Source: Desulfobacterales bacterium (lineage in GTDB: Bacteria; Desulfobacterota; Desulfobacteria; Desulfobacterales; C00003060). Taken from it: DNA of 13,075 nt. Below are positions 1 through 6,709 of this stretch, piece by piece. The DNA lies in assembly GCA_030629475.1 (NCBI GenBank), contig DAOVOU010000021.1, positions 1 through 13,075 of the forward strand, written 5' to 3'. A program made the position numbers and the translations under genes. Numbering within the stretch: the stretch's first letter is position 1; each line of letters starts with the position of its first letter. The notes beneath the pieces are model-generated. The model had not been told where the DNA came from and did no database searches. It was given only the letters and a program-made list of their open reading frames with translations.

Positions 1-75
1 AATTTATTGCTTTATTGCGGAGGGAACCGGAGCTAAGCTCAGTTTTCCCGGAGGGTTCCGTTGGTGTAGCTGTTT

Positions 76-1629
76 TCAATCAGCCATGGCACAGATTTGG
101 TCATGATCTTTTGATTGGTCTTCCTTCTGCTTTTTTTGCCATTCGAACCACCTTGTGAAACGCCTGTTCAGTTGCATTCTGTGCTCGGCCAGAGGGATAT
201 TGGCAATCTTGGCACGCCTACGCAAGTCCTCCTCAGAGTAACCAATACCGGGCCATATGTGGCCTTTAAATATTTTGAGAAAATAGCTGTCATGACTAAA
301 ACCGAACTCAGTGATCGTGGGAAGGAGGCATAGAGACTTGTCTTTTAAGCCAAACCGGTGGAAGGGAAAGCCCTGTGCAAGGTCAACGTGGTAGCCAATG
401 AGCTTTGCTTTCGGATTGATAGAGACAAGGCCGTGTGTGACACAATTGCCTTGACAAATGCGGTACTTCACCCTGAGCCAATCGGTCAACTCTTTTCCCG
501 AGATAAGCTGGGCCTCATTAATGGTTGACGTTTTCATGGGGGTTAAGTTCGGCCCTCCAGGCTCGGACTTGACTTCCTCAAAAGCTCTCCCCTCAAAGCA
601 TATTCCTATGAACGCATGGTTAAGATTTAGATAGATGTTTTCATCATCAGCCCATACGGAATTTCCAGCGTGGAAGGCGGCATGATCCTCCCTCACAGCC
701 CTGAAGACTTGACCAAAGCGATTAATGAAGTAGTGGTAAAACTTATTTCTACAGACATACTTAAGAAGCGCTTTACTATACTTTTTGAGTGACTGATTTT
801 TTTCGGGTATGAAATCGATGATGTCGCTTTCCGAAGCGTGGTACAGAATTCCCACGATCTTGCTTGAAAAATCCGCTTCAGTTGGCAATCGGTCCGAGCC
901 TCTAGGAAACCGGTAGTAAATTCTGGGCTCGTTTTCCACGGTGAAGGTAGTAGTAATACGCAGCCCGTTGCTGTATAATTCGCGATCTGATGACTCTTCC
1001 ACAAGCCAGATAGGCTCTTCAATATATTCCGGGAAACTACTGTCTGTACTCTCAGGGACATAAGCTGCTTCTTTCCCCCCGGGCTGTGGCGATACGTTTG
1101 CAACCCTGGTATTGCCCTCATCAGGGGCATCACCATATTGTTCATCAGGAGATTCTGCAAGCCCATAGACCTCTTCAGCATATTCATCAGCCGATTCCTG
1201 GGTCACAGAGGGGGTTGGGCTAATGATATTTCTGAGAGATGCTACGCCAGTCCCCAGGCCCAAAACCAGAGCGGCCATGACAATCGTGATGATGGAATGG
1301 CGATACTTATAGATATTCCAAGGAGTTGGCCGTGGTGCAGAGATTGTTCCCTGCCGGATTAGCTTCCTTACTTTTTTCCGGGCGCCGGGGCACAACCGTT
1401 CTACCTCGTCCATGGCCAGCTTTCTGACCACTGTTTCTTGAAATGGGGGGGAAAGCTTGTAGATGGAGAGGGTTTTTCGGTATCTTTCCAGAACCCTGTT
1501 CAGAAATCTCAGTTTCTGGACAGGGTCAGGGACCAATACCGCAAACTCTTCGATGATACGGCGGCAGCTTGATGGCGGCAGGGGCTTAAGAGATGTTTTA
1601 TCCTCTCTATCCCTCAAACATTGCTGCAA
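76..1629 (-). CDS. Membrane-anchored N-acetylmuramoyl-L-alanine amidase (Amidase_2-like)
   Basis: Predicted to cut the amide bond between N-acetylmuramic acid and the stem peptide of peptidoglycan, outside the inner membrane. Residue numbers here count from the GTG at 1683. The order is a basic cytoplasmic part (about 1-128), one membrane helix (about 129-150, SIITIVMAALVLGLG), an acidic, Ser/Pro-rich linker (about 155-230), and a zinc amidase domain (about 275-450). Visible family blocks are GILYHAS with H282, the YHYFINRFGQVFRAV strand-turn, AFHAGNS, HAFIGICFEG, and YHVDLAQGFPFH with H432 and H442. A TTG start at 1627-1629 is preferred because AAGGAG lies six bases upstream. An ATG at 1651-1653 and a GTG at 1681-1683 extend the same frame but have no comparable ribosome binding site. 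The start overlaps the end of the actin-like gene by 23 bases, which suggests translational coupling. Amidase class is fairly sure; the biological role is inferred. Confidence 0.85.
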   Translation of the reverse strand: MQQCLRDREDKTSLKPLPPSSCRRIIEEFAVLVPDPVQKLRFLNRVLERYRKTLSIYKLSPPFQETVVRKLAMDEVERLCPGARKKVRKLIRQGTISAPRPTPWNIYKYRHSIITIVMAALVLGLGTGVASLRNIISPTPSVTQESADEYAEEVYGLAESPDEQYGDAPDEGNTRVANVSPQPGGKEAAYVPESTDSSFPEYIEEPIWLVEESSDRELYSNGLRITTTFTVENEPRIYYRFPRGSDRLPTEADFSSKIVGILYHASESDIIDFIPEKNQSLKKYSKALLKYVCRNKFYHYFINRFGQVFRAVREDHAAFHAGNSVWADDENIYLNLNHAFIGICFEGRAFEEVKSEPGGPNLTPMKTSTINEAQLISGKELTDWLRVKYRICQGNCVTHGLVSINPKAKLIGYHVDLAQGFPFHRFGLKDKSLCLLPTITEFGFSHDSYFLKIFKGHIWPGIGYSEEDLRRRAKIANIPLAEHRMQLNRRFTRWFEWQKKQKEDQSKDHDQICAMAD

Positions 1630-2713
1630 TAAGAGCTCCTTTAGCAGTCGCATAGAGTGGATCGCTAGCAGTCCGGATCTCACTAATCTCTATCGGAAAA
1701 TCCTCCTTGTTAAGGTACATTTCAAACCGGTGTTCAAAACCTTCAGGTTTTGCGGCGCCCCCGCTCAGAACGATGGGGACGGGCTTGTCAAAGTCTGGGA
1801 TCTTTGATGTCTGCGCGATGGACTCTTTGAGCCCCTTTACCAGCGTGACGATCAGGTCATCGTAATATATATGCAGGGCATCTTCTATGTCATTACGAGG
1901 CTCTTCAGTAAGGTCGAGTTCCCTTTCCTTGATCGCTCTTACCCTCGTATTGACCTCACCGGTTACAGATGCCACTGCGTCGTCAATGTAATCTCCTCCC
2001 TTCCTGATACTGAAGGTTATGACCGGCACTGACAGGAAAGCAAGACAAACATTACACATACCTCCGCCTGCACTTATCCCTATACCGGTGAAGTTGTCCT
2101 TTTCCAACTCGGAAAATATAACAGCAAGGCCTTCGTTAATACTTCTAGCATTGTATCCCTTATTGCTCAGGTACCGCCTGAGAATTGCCTCATGGTAGAT
2201 GATGTCGCTTTCTGCTTCCTTATGGGCGCCAGGGATGGAAAAACAAAGCTGGGTTCCCCGTTTGGCTGCGGGGGCAACAATATCGTCCAGGATGCCCTTG
2301 ATGATCTCGATGGCCTTCGACTCCTTGGGATTTAATAGTCCGTGGCGCATCGGACGCCCCGTCTCGGTATTAAGCATATTGGCGAAGACCTCCGCTCCGT
2401 CGCCATAGACAATAAGGGACTCGTCCATCCTGTAATGGTTTATTCGATTCTGGTTAAGAATGCTCTCGGTAAACTTGGAATACTCTACCGAGATAAAGGC
2501 ATTGAGCTGGGAAGTGAATGCCACATTGCCGTGTTTCTTCTGGGCAAAAACAATCTTTGAAGTTCCAATGTCAACGCCCACGGGATTGGTATCCAAGCGG
2601 GCGCTTTTCTCCGAGGAGCCACGGCTCAATGATTCATGAGCGAGTATCTTGGAGGCAGCGGCTGCTATTTCCTTTTTGCGGTGCTCGGCTTTCTCTTGAC
2701 GTCTTCGTGCCAT
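1607..2713 (-). CDS. Actin-fold ATPase, divergent MreB/MamK-like
   Basis: A 368-residue protein of the actin/Hsp70 ATPase fold, expected to form cytoplasmic filaments. After a basic, Ala-rich N-terminal extension of about 42 residues come the phosphate-1 loop VGVDIGTSK (45-53), an MreB-like RPMRHGLLNPKE segment (120-131), NEGLAVIFSE in the connecting region (193-202), the phosphate-2 loop GIGISAGGGMCNVCLA (210-225), KGGDYIDD (238-245) and the adenosine loop VLSGGAAKPEG (315-325). MreB is usually about 340 residues; the extra length is the N-terminal tail. The start has AAAGGAG about ten bases upstream. It sits between a zinc-ribbon gene and the amidase on the same strand. The loops identify the fold clearly. 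It is too divergent to be called MreB itself, and no mreC or mreD is near, so a dedicated filament working with the amidase is more likely than the main rod-shape system. Confidence 0.85.
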   Translation of the reverse strand: MARRRQEKAEHRKKEIAAAASKILAHESLSRGSSEKSARLDTNPVGVDIGTSKIVFAQKKHGNVAFTSQLNAFISVEYSKFTESILNQNRINHYRMDESLIVYGDGAEVFANMLNTETGRPMRHGLLNPKESKAIEIIKGILDDIVAPAAKRGTQLCFSIPGAHKEAESDIIYHEAILRRYLSNKGYNARSINEGLAVIFSELEKDNFTGIGISAGGGMCNVCLAFLSVPVITFSIRKGGDYIDDAVASVTGEVNTRVRAIKERELDLTEEPRNDIEDALHIYYDDLIVTLVKGLKESIAQTSKIPDFDKPVPIVLSGGAAKPEGFEHRFEMYLNKEDFPIEISEIRTASDPLYATAKGALIAAMFEG

Positions 2714-2817
2714 GGTATAAGGTCTCCTTTAATCGTGAAAGATTTTTCCCGGAATCGACCCTGTGTGGTCAGACAGCAATATCGGTGCCAACTCACTTTT
2801 TGAATTTATCAAATTTT

Positions 2818-3039
2818 TTAAAATTTATCAGCTTTTGTTGATAGGGTCAATAAAAAAAGAAACCTGACAACCTCTTTAGAATCCCTGGTTATGGCCGCCT
2901 TATTCTTGGCCTCTGCAATCTTCTCGGTCAATATCTTCCCTTCCTGTATAAACTCCTCATAACAGGAAAGGCACAGACCTGTATCCTTTTTAATCTTCAG
3001 GAAAATGCCTCTCTTACTGCACTTTTTGCACTGAGGCAT
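2818..3039 (-). CDS. Small zinc-ribbon protein
   Basis: A 73-residue protein opening MPQCKKCSKRGIF, with a second CLSC pair about 20 residues later. Two CxxC knuckles make a treble-clef or rubredoxin-like zinc ribbon. The ribbon is followed by a charged helix (EEFIQEGKILTEKIAEAKNK) and a hydrophobic tail (VRFLFLLTL). The second ATG is chosen as start, because AAGGAGG lies five bases before it; the upstream ATG at 3055-3057 has no such site. The gene lies about 105 bases upstream of the actin-like gene on the same strand and may head that operon. Its leader carries two tandem copies of a repeat found elsewhere in the window. Similar ribbons often form the N-terminus of longer proteins, so this may be a shortened version. 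The partner or nucleic acid it binds is unknown. Confidence 0.65.
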   Translation of the reverse strand: MPQCKKCSKRGIFLKIKKDTGLCLSCYEEFIQEGKILTEKIAEAKNKAAITRDSKEVVRFLFLLTLSTKADKF

Positions 3040-3060
3040 GACGTCCTCCTTCATCACAAC

Positions 3061-3176
3061 CCTGGCCCAGACCCCTGGCCCAGACCTGGCTTATAAGCTG
3101 AATGGTCTGTTCCGAGCACATAGCTGTTTGTAGACCTAGCAGGCTGATTCGAGCGTGTAGCGCCAGGGCAGGCTGA
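3061..3176. repeat. Repeat cluster 1 (CCTGGCCCAGACC tandem and CGCCAGGGC element)
   Basis: Two abutting copies of CCTGGCCCAGACC lie at 3061-3073 and 3074-3086. A CGCCAGGGCAGGC element lies at 3161-3173. Both motifs recur about 3.4 kb away at 6453-6650. The cluster fills most of the gap between thiC and the zinc-ribbon gene and reaches almost to the latter's ribosome binding site. No gene is supported here. Confidence 0.6.
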
Positions 3177-3238
3177 CTTGGAAGGGTTTGAATTCCATAA
3201 CTTCTGCCCCCGAAATATTAGGCTACCAACAGCGTATT

Positions 3239-4537
3239 TCAGGTAAGCCGCACGGCCTTGGACCTTTTCTGCGATAGCCGGGAAAGCTTCACTGCGCAGA
3301 ACTCTCCGCACATGGTACAGGTTTCCTTATCAGAACTCAAACTGACCCGTTGCCTGGCCCAGTCAGGATCCAGGGCCTGGGACATCATCCCCTCCCAGTC
3401 AAGGTCACGGCGATAGATGGACATTTGCCGGTCACGCTCGATGGCTCCGGGGAGACCCCTGGCAATATCCGCTGAATGCCCTGCAATGCGGGCGGCAATC
3501 ACCCCGGCACGCACATCATCCGCATTTGGGAGGCAGAGGTGCTCGGCTGGGGTCACATAGCAGAGAAAATCAGCGCCAGCAGCAGCAGCAATGGCTCCAC
3601 CGATGGCTGCAGTGATGTGGTCATAGCCGGGTGCAATATCCGTAGTCAGGGGTCCCAACAGGTAGAAAGGGGCTCCGTCACAGAGCTGTTTCTCCATAAC
3701 CACGTTGGCAACCACCTGATTCAGAGGCACATGGCCAGGCCCCTCGATGATTATCTGCACTCCCCGCGCCTGAGCCCGGCGGGCCAACTCACCAAGGAGG
3801 ATGAGCTCCTGGACCTGCGGCCCATCGGTGGCATCTACCACTGTTCCCGGCCGAAAGCCGTCCCCCAGGCTCAGGGTAACGTCATAAGTGTGAGCGATGT
3901 CCAGCAGCGCATCGAAGTCTTGGTAGAGGGGATTCTCTTTGTTGTTTTGCTTCATCCAGTGCATGAGGATGGAACCGCCACGACTTACCGAGGGCATAAG
4001 GCGCTGGTAATGTTCCAGACATCGGACAACTTCTCTGGTGACCCCGCAGTGAACGGTAATGTAATCGAGACCTTCGGCACACTGGGTCTCAATACTCCTG
4101 AACAGGGCGTCGGCACCCATCTTGGCTAAGGTCTTCCCTTCCAGGCGTAACTGGGTGGCCACCGCGTAAATGGGCACTGCCCCAACCATCACCGGCGAGC
4201 GCTCCAATACCATCCGGCGCACTTCCGTGAAATCAGCACCGGTGGAGAGATCCATCACTGAATCGGTGTCAGCAGCCACAGCGGCCTCCAGCTTCTCAAG
4301 CTCCTGTTCCACCCCACAACACAGACCGCTGGTACCAATGTTGGCATTGACTTTGGTACGCAGGCCCTCGCCAATGGCCAGGACTCGCTCAAATTGGTGC
4401 CTCCTGTTTTTTGGGATAACCGCCCGACCGGAGGCGATGAGCTGTCGCAGTTTTTCTGCACTTATGTTTTCAGCGGCAGCTGCCTGCTCCATTTCGAGGC
4501 TGATCTTTCCCTCCCTTGCCATCTCTAGTTGGGTCAT
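3239..4537 (-). CDS. thiC: Phosphomethylpyrimidine synthase ThiC
   Basis: Radical-SAM enzyme of thiamine biosynthesis that rearranges 5-aminoimidazole ribotide into HMP phosphate in the cytoplasm. At 432 residues it is the short form common in anaerobes and archaea, without the long N-terminal extension of the E. coli enzyme. Recognisable blocks are NANIGTS, DSVMDLSTGADF, the long TIM-barrel stretch with DYITVHCGVTRE, RGGSILMHWM and LSLGDGFRPG, then EGPGHVPLNQV, YLLGPLTTDIAPGYDHI, and the C-terminal cluster-binding CTMCGEFC. The cysteines are near 407, 410 and 414, giving CX2CX3C. The ATG at 4535-4537 follows AGGAGGAAGGGAG. The in-frame start further up at 4561 would lie inside the leader terminator and is rejected. 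Expression is controlled by the TPP riboswitch directly upstream. No other thiamine gene is in the window. Confidence 0.97.
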   Translation of the reverse strand: MTQLEMAREGKISLEMEQAAAAENISAEKLRQLIASGRAVIPKNRRHQFERVLAIGEGLRTKVNANIGTSGLCCGVEQELEKLEAAVAADTDSVMDLSTGADFTEVRRMVLERSPVMVGAVPIYAVATQLRLEGKTLAKMGADALFRSIETQCAEGLDYITVHCGVTREVVRCLEHYQRLMPSVSRGGSILMHWMKQNNKENPLYQDFDALLDIAHTYDVTLSLGDGFRPGTVVDATDGPQVQELILLGELARRAQARGVQIIIEGPGHVPLNQVVANVVMEKQLCDGAPFYLLGPLTTDIAPGYDHITAAIGGAIAAAAGADFLCYVTPAEHLCLPNADDVRAGVIAARIAGHSADIARGLPGAIERDRQMSIYRRDLDWEGMMSQALDPDWARQRVSLSSDKETCTMCGEFCAVKLSRLSQKRSKAVRLT

Positions 4538-4559
4538 GGCACTCCCTTCCTCCTTAAAC

Positions 4560-4587
4560 AAAAAGGCCGCTCTGCAAAAGAGCAGCC
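4560..4587 (-). terminator. Intrinsic terminator of the thiC leader
   Basis: Read on the minus strand, a nine-pair stem GGCTGCTCT / AGAGCGGCC (one G-U pair) closes a five-base loop and is followed at once by TTTTT. It lies between the riboswitch aptamer and the thiC ribosome binding site. This is the expression platform of a switch that works by premature termination. Confidence 0.9.
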
Positions 4588-4610
4588 TCAGGTGATGCGT
4601 GAAAATACCT

Positions 4611-4687
4611 AGCCGATCCCTACGCCAGTACTACCTGGATCAGGTTCAAGGGGTCTGATCTCAGCCCTGCTGGGCACCCCCTCGGCT
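4611..4687 (-). ncRNA. TPP riboswitch (THI element)
   Basis: The minus strand carries all the diagnostic THI-box blocks in order: GGGGTGCC, GGGCTGAGA, ACCCCTTGAACCTGATC and GTACTGGCGTAGGGA. The outer P1 stem pairs TCGGCT (4682-4687) with AGCCGA (4611-4616) on the plus strand. By family knowledge it binds thiamine pyrophosphate. With a terminator and thiC directly downstream, high TPP should stop transcription before thiC. Confidence 0.96.
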
Positions 4688-4700
4688 GCTTATTTGTTTT

Positions 4701-4729
4701 ATTATCTTATAGAAGCAGGAGAATGTCAA
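4701..4729 (-). promoter_or_regulatory. Sigma-70-type promoter of the thiC leader
   Basis: On the minus strand a perfect TTGACA (4729 to 4724) is followed after 17 bases by GATAAT (4706 to 4701), five of six matches to the consensus. Transcription would start near 4694, a few bases before the riboswitch P1 stem. Confidence 0.8.
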
Positions 4730-5227
4730 CCCAAACTGCGGAAACGGGTGCGTTACGCGTTTGTTAATCAAGGCCAGCTGGCTTGACGAAGCTTTATTTC
4801 CCTGGGAGTTTGATATGATGGCTGTGACAGTGCCGCATCCGCTCACCGTAAAGTGAAATGGAAACCAGGGAAAAGCGGAAACCGCGGAAACCGGGAAAAG
4901 CCGGGGACGGTCTTGACGAATAATCCCTGGAGCGAGCGTTTTAAGGTGTAGGTTTTTATGGCTTTGCAGAGCCTTCCGTTGACACGGACGTTCGGTGATT
5001 GTAGATTATCCCAAAGGTTTTGTAGTTGTCCGTCCTATTCCGTAAAACTCAAAATATCATTGTATGGAACCTACCTTCCACATGATCCCCGTTATGCAAA
5101 AACCGATATACCCCAAGGAGTAAATATGGCTGAGATCATTTCCAGAGATGTGAGTGTGGGACCTTAGCAGGGGGAATATCCACGGCAGGAAGAGACTTCG
5201 GGTTGACGGCCCTAAAGGAGGGGGACA
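4730..5227. other. Intergenic stretch with possible coding debris
   Basis: No convincing gene. At 4860-4904 there is a run of GGAAACC and GGGAAAAGC units. At 4983-5045 a plus-strand frame reads SVIVDYPKGFVVVRPIP and then stops; the composition looks protein-like, but the piece is too short to identify. At 5126-5167 a 13-codon reading frame (MAEIISRDVSVGP) begins five bases after a perfect AAGGAG. Together they suggest remains of one or two small genes. A 69-codon frame at 4958-5167 passes through the same stretch but has only a weak ribosome binding site. Confidence 0.3.
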
Positions 5228-5572
5228 GTGACAGATAGAAACAAAGAGCCAATCGACCTGTTGAAGCGGCGGGCTGACAAGCTGCTAGATCAGGAAAGAC
5301 GCAAGGAGACGGCGGAAGAAGCCAGAAAGCAACTCGAATGGTCCCGGGCAAGCTTTGCGGCTGAAATCGAGTCGATCGAGCTGAACGAGGAGGTGCTTAA
5401 GGGTGTCAAAACCTTCATGTGCACCATAGCAAGCAAGGTGAAGGAAGCAAGGTCGATCCACGAGGTTGAACGCTCATGCTTTGGCCTTGCACTACTCCTT
5501 CTGAGGGACTACGACCGTGTGGCGTTCGACAAGTTCCTGAAGATGGTGAAGGACGAGGTGGAAAAGCAGTAA
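5228..5572 (+). CDS. Small helical protein of unknown function
   Basis: A 114-residue protein not recognised as any family. It starts with GTG at 5228, supported by AAAGGAGG a few bases upstream. The first 55 residues are strongly charged and likely one long helix or coiled coil (LLKRRADKLLDQERRKETAEE). The rest has amphipathic helices with a short hydrophobic run (CFGLALLLLRDYD). There is no signal peptide or membrane segment, so it is probably cytoplasmic. After the TAA stop the same frame stays open for another 37 codons, which may mean the gene was once longer. It stands alone on the plus strand. The clear start signal and balanced composition make it likely to be real. Confidence 0.65.
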   Translation: MTDRNKEPIDLLKRRADKLLDQERRKETAEEARKQLEWSRASFAAEIESIELNEEVLKGVKTFMCTIASKVKEARSIHEVERSCFGLALLLLRDYDRVAFDKFLKMVKDEVEKQ

Positions 5573-5686
5573 CTCTCCCGCGCAACCTTTGATCTGAAGA
5601 AATATGGGGCGCTACGGGTGGACTTTTTCAAGCATTTCACCTTTGAACTAATCCAACAATTGAGGCGCAATGCAAAAATTACATAA
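5573..5686 (+). other. In-frame open extension after the stop of the 5228-5572 gene
   Basis: Directly after the TAA the same frame continues for 37 codons to a second TAA. It reads RATFDLKKYGALRVDFF and then FKHFTFELIQQLRRN, which looks like real protein sequence. It could be the cut-off end of the upstream gene, created by a stop mutation, or chance. It has no start signal of its own. Confidence 0.3.
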
Positions 5687-5825
5687 AGCAATCACTGAAA
5701 TTGATGTTTTTTCTCCGCCTAAGATTTACCACGAAAGCAAACCTCAGGACCCAGCTTTTATCCATCCAATAATACGTATATTATCTACCTATTCCATCCC
5801 CAATAATATAGTCTTGCTTTTTTGA
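5670..5825 (+). CDS. Possible 51-residue protein, unknown
   Basis: An ATG at 5670 with GAGG four bases upstream opens a 51-codon frame beginning MQKLHKAITEIDVF and ending SIPNNIVLLF. It overlaps the end of the extension at 5573-5686 by 17 bases. No family is recognised. The length is within what chance allows, so this is weak. Confidence 0.2.
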   Translation: MQKLHKAITEIDVFSPPKIYHESKPQDPAFIHPIIRILSTYSIPNNIVLLF

Positions 5826-6214
5826 GGAGCCATCGGCATTGTAAACGGCGACTCTTCGAGTCTCATTAGTTTGACGCCTCGAAATTTCAACGACCTATTG
5901 AAATAACTGGCCTTTACTGACATTATTATCTGTTACCTCGCACACGGAATAATGGAACGGTGCCTCTAAATCCATGCAAGAACGGAACAACTTCTTCTGA
6001 TGGCTCTGGACGGCACAAGCGGACAATGTAAGCCTCCTGCGCGTAAGGGGGCCTACACACATCAGGAATACAACTTAGCTTCGCTGCGCTCCGCAATTGG
6101 CACAGAAAACTGCCACTGAAAGATAAGTGATTACAACGAGTTGTGGGATTTCCGAGACGTCAAGTCATAGAATCGCGGAGCGATTTTATGAGTCGAAGTA
6201 AGGGAGGGGTTGGC
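5826..6214. other. Intergenic stretch without recognised features
   Basis: I see no supported gene or RNA on either strand in this 390-base stretch. It is more AT-rich than its flanks and holds only trivial short palindromes such as GACTCttcGAGTC near 5848. Confidence 0.4.
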
Positions 6215-6425
6215 ATGGAGGAGAACTCTCAGAGAGGGAGGAGGCGTATACTGGTCGTGGAAGCGGAAGAATCGATTCGCAACATTGTTTCAATATTCCT
6301 TTCGAAGAGGGGATACGAGGTAATTACTGCCAGAAGCGGTGAAGTTTGGATTGAATGACCTGCAAGAAGCGGTTGCGAGGGTATTAGACGCAAAACCATT
6401 CTGTTCACCCACACCAGTGGTCTGA
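6215..6425 (+). pseudogene. Response-regulator receiver domain, internally deleted and frameshifted
   Basis: An ATG at 6215 preceded by GGGAGG opens the first third of a receiver domain: RRRILVVEAEESIRNIV, then FLSKRGYEVITARSGE. The frame then runs into a stop at 6355. A second frame, opening where the first leaves the family pattern, reads KFGLNDLQEAVARVLDAK and stops at 6423-6425; this matches the last helix of receiver domains. The join lies near 6341. About 60 residues between the two parts are missing, including the strand with the phosphorylated Asp and the conserved Thr and Lys regions. The usual acidic pair VVDDEE is also changed to VVEAEE. The product cannot work as a phospho-receiver. 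Originally probably a stand-alone receiver or the N-terminus of a larger regulator. Confidence 0.8.
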
Positions 6426-6452
6426 AGGACATTTATCCTTATTGCAGTATTT

Positions 6453-6547
6453 CCCTGGCCCAGACCGGGATTAACCCTGGCCCAGACCGGGCTTGCATGG
6501 ACAAGAGCTCGATTCAGGCATGTCGCGCCCCTGGCCCAGACCGGGAT
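6453..6547. repeat. Repeat cluster 2a: three copies of CCTGGCCCAGACCGGG
   Basis: Copies of CCTGGCCCAGACC start at 6454, 6476 and 6530, each extended by GGG on the right. Two are further followed by AT. The core is identical to the tandem pair at 3061-3086. Confidence 0.7.
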
Positions 6548-6579
6548 GATAGGGACGGCACATCAATGCTAAAGCTGTC

Positions 6580-6650
6580 GCGCCAGGGCGGGCAGGGCGG
6601 GCAGCGTAATACCTTACAACAAGCTGAAGCGCCAGGGCGGGTAGGGCAGG
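6580..6650. repeat. Repeat cluster 2b: two copies of a CGCCAGGGCGGG element
   Basis: GCGCCAGGGCGGGCAGGGC begins at 6580, and a near copy with GGGTAGGGCAGG begins at 6629. The element is partly the reverse complement of the CCTGGC core of cluster 2a, and a shorter copy lies at 3161. It ends about 35 bases before the hsp20 ribosome binding site. Confidence 0.6.
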
Positions 6651-6709
6651 CCAATTCGGGCAGAGTCCCTGAATTCTACCCGCGGGTACATAATAAGGAG
6701 GTGGTGCGT

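Noticed and set aside
18..59. Terminator after the amidase gene
   Set aside because: GGAACC and GGTTCC form an inverted repeat but are 25 bases apart, the inner stem is short, and there is no T-run on the minus strand.
3054..3311. An 85-codon minus-strand gene
   Set aside because: It consists mainly of the intergenic repeat cluster plus the end of thiC in another frame, with no ribosome binding site.
3476..4129. A 217-codon plus-strand gene opposite thiC
   Set aside because: It is the antisense shadow of thiC, with no ribosome binding site and no family likeness.
4538..4561. Upstream start for ThiC
   Set aside because: This start would lie in the T-run of the leader terminator, before the clear AGGAGG site that serves the ATG at 4535-4537.
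6497..6709. A longer N-terminus for Hsp20
   Set aside because: The upstream frame is repeat sequence (GQGGQ-type composition) and the ideal ribosome binding site belongs to the ATG at 6710.
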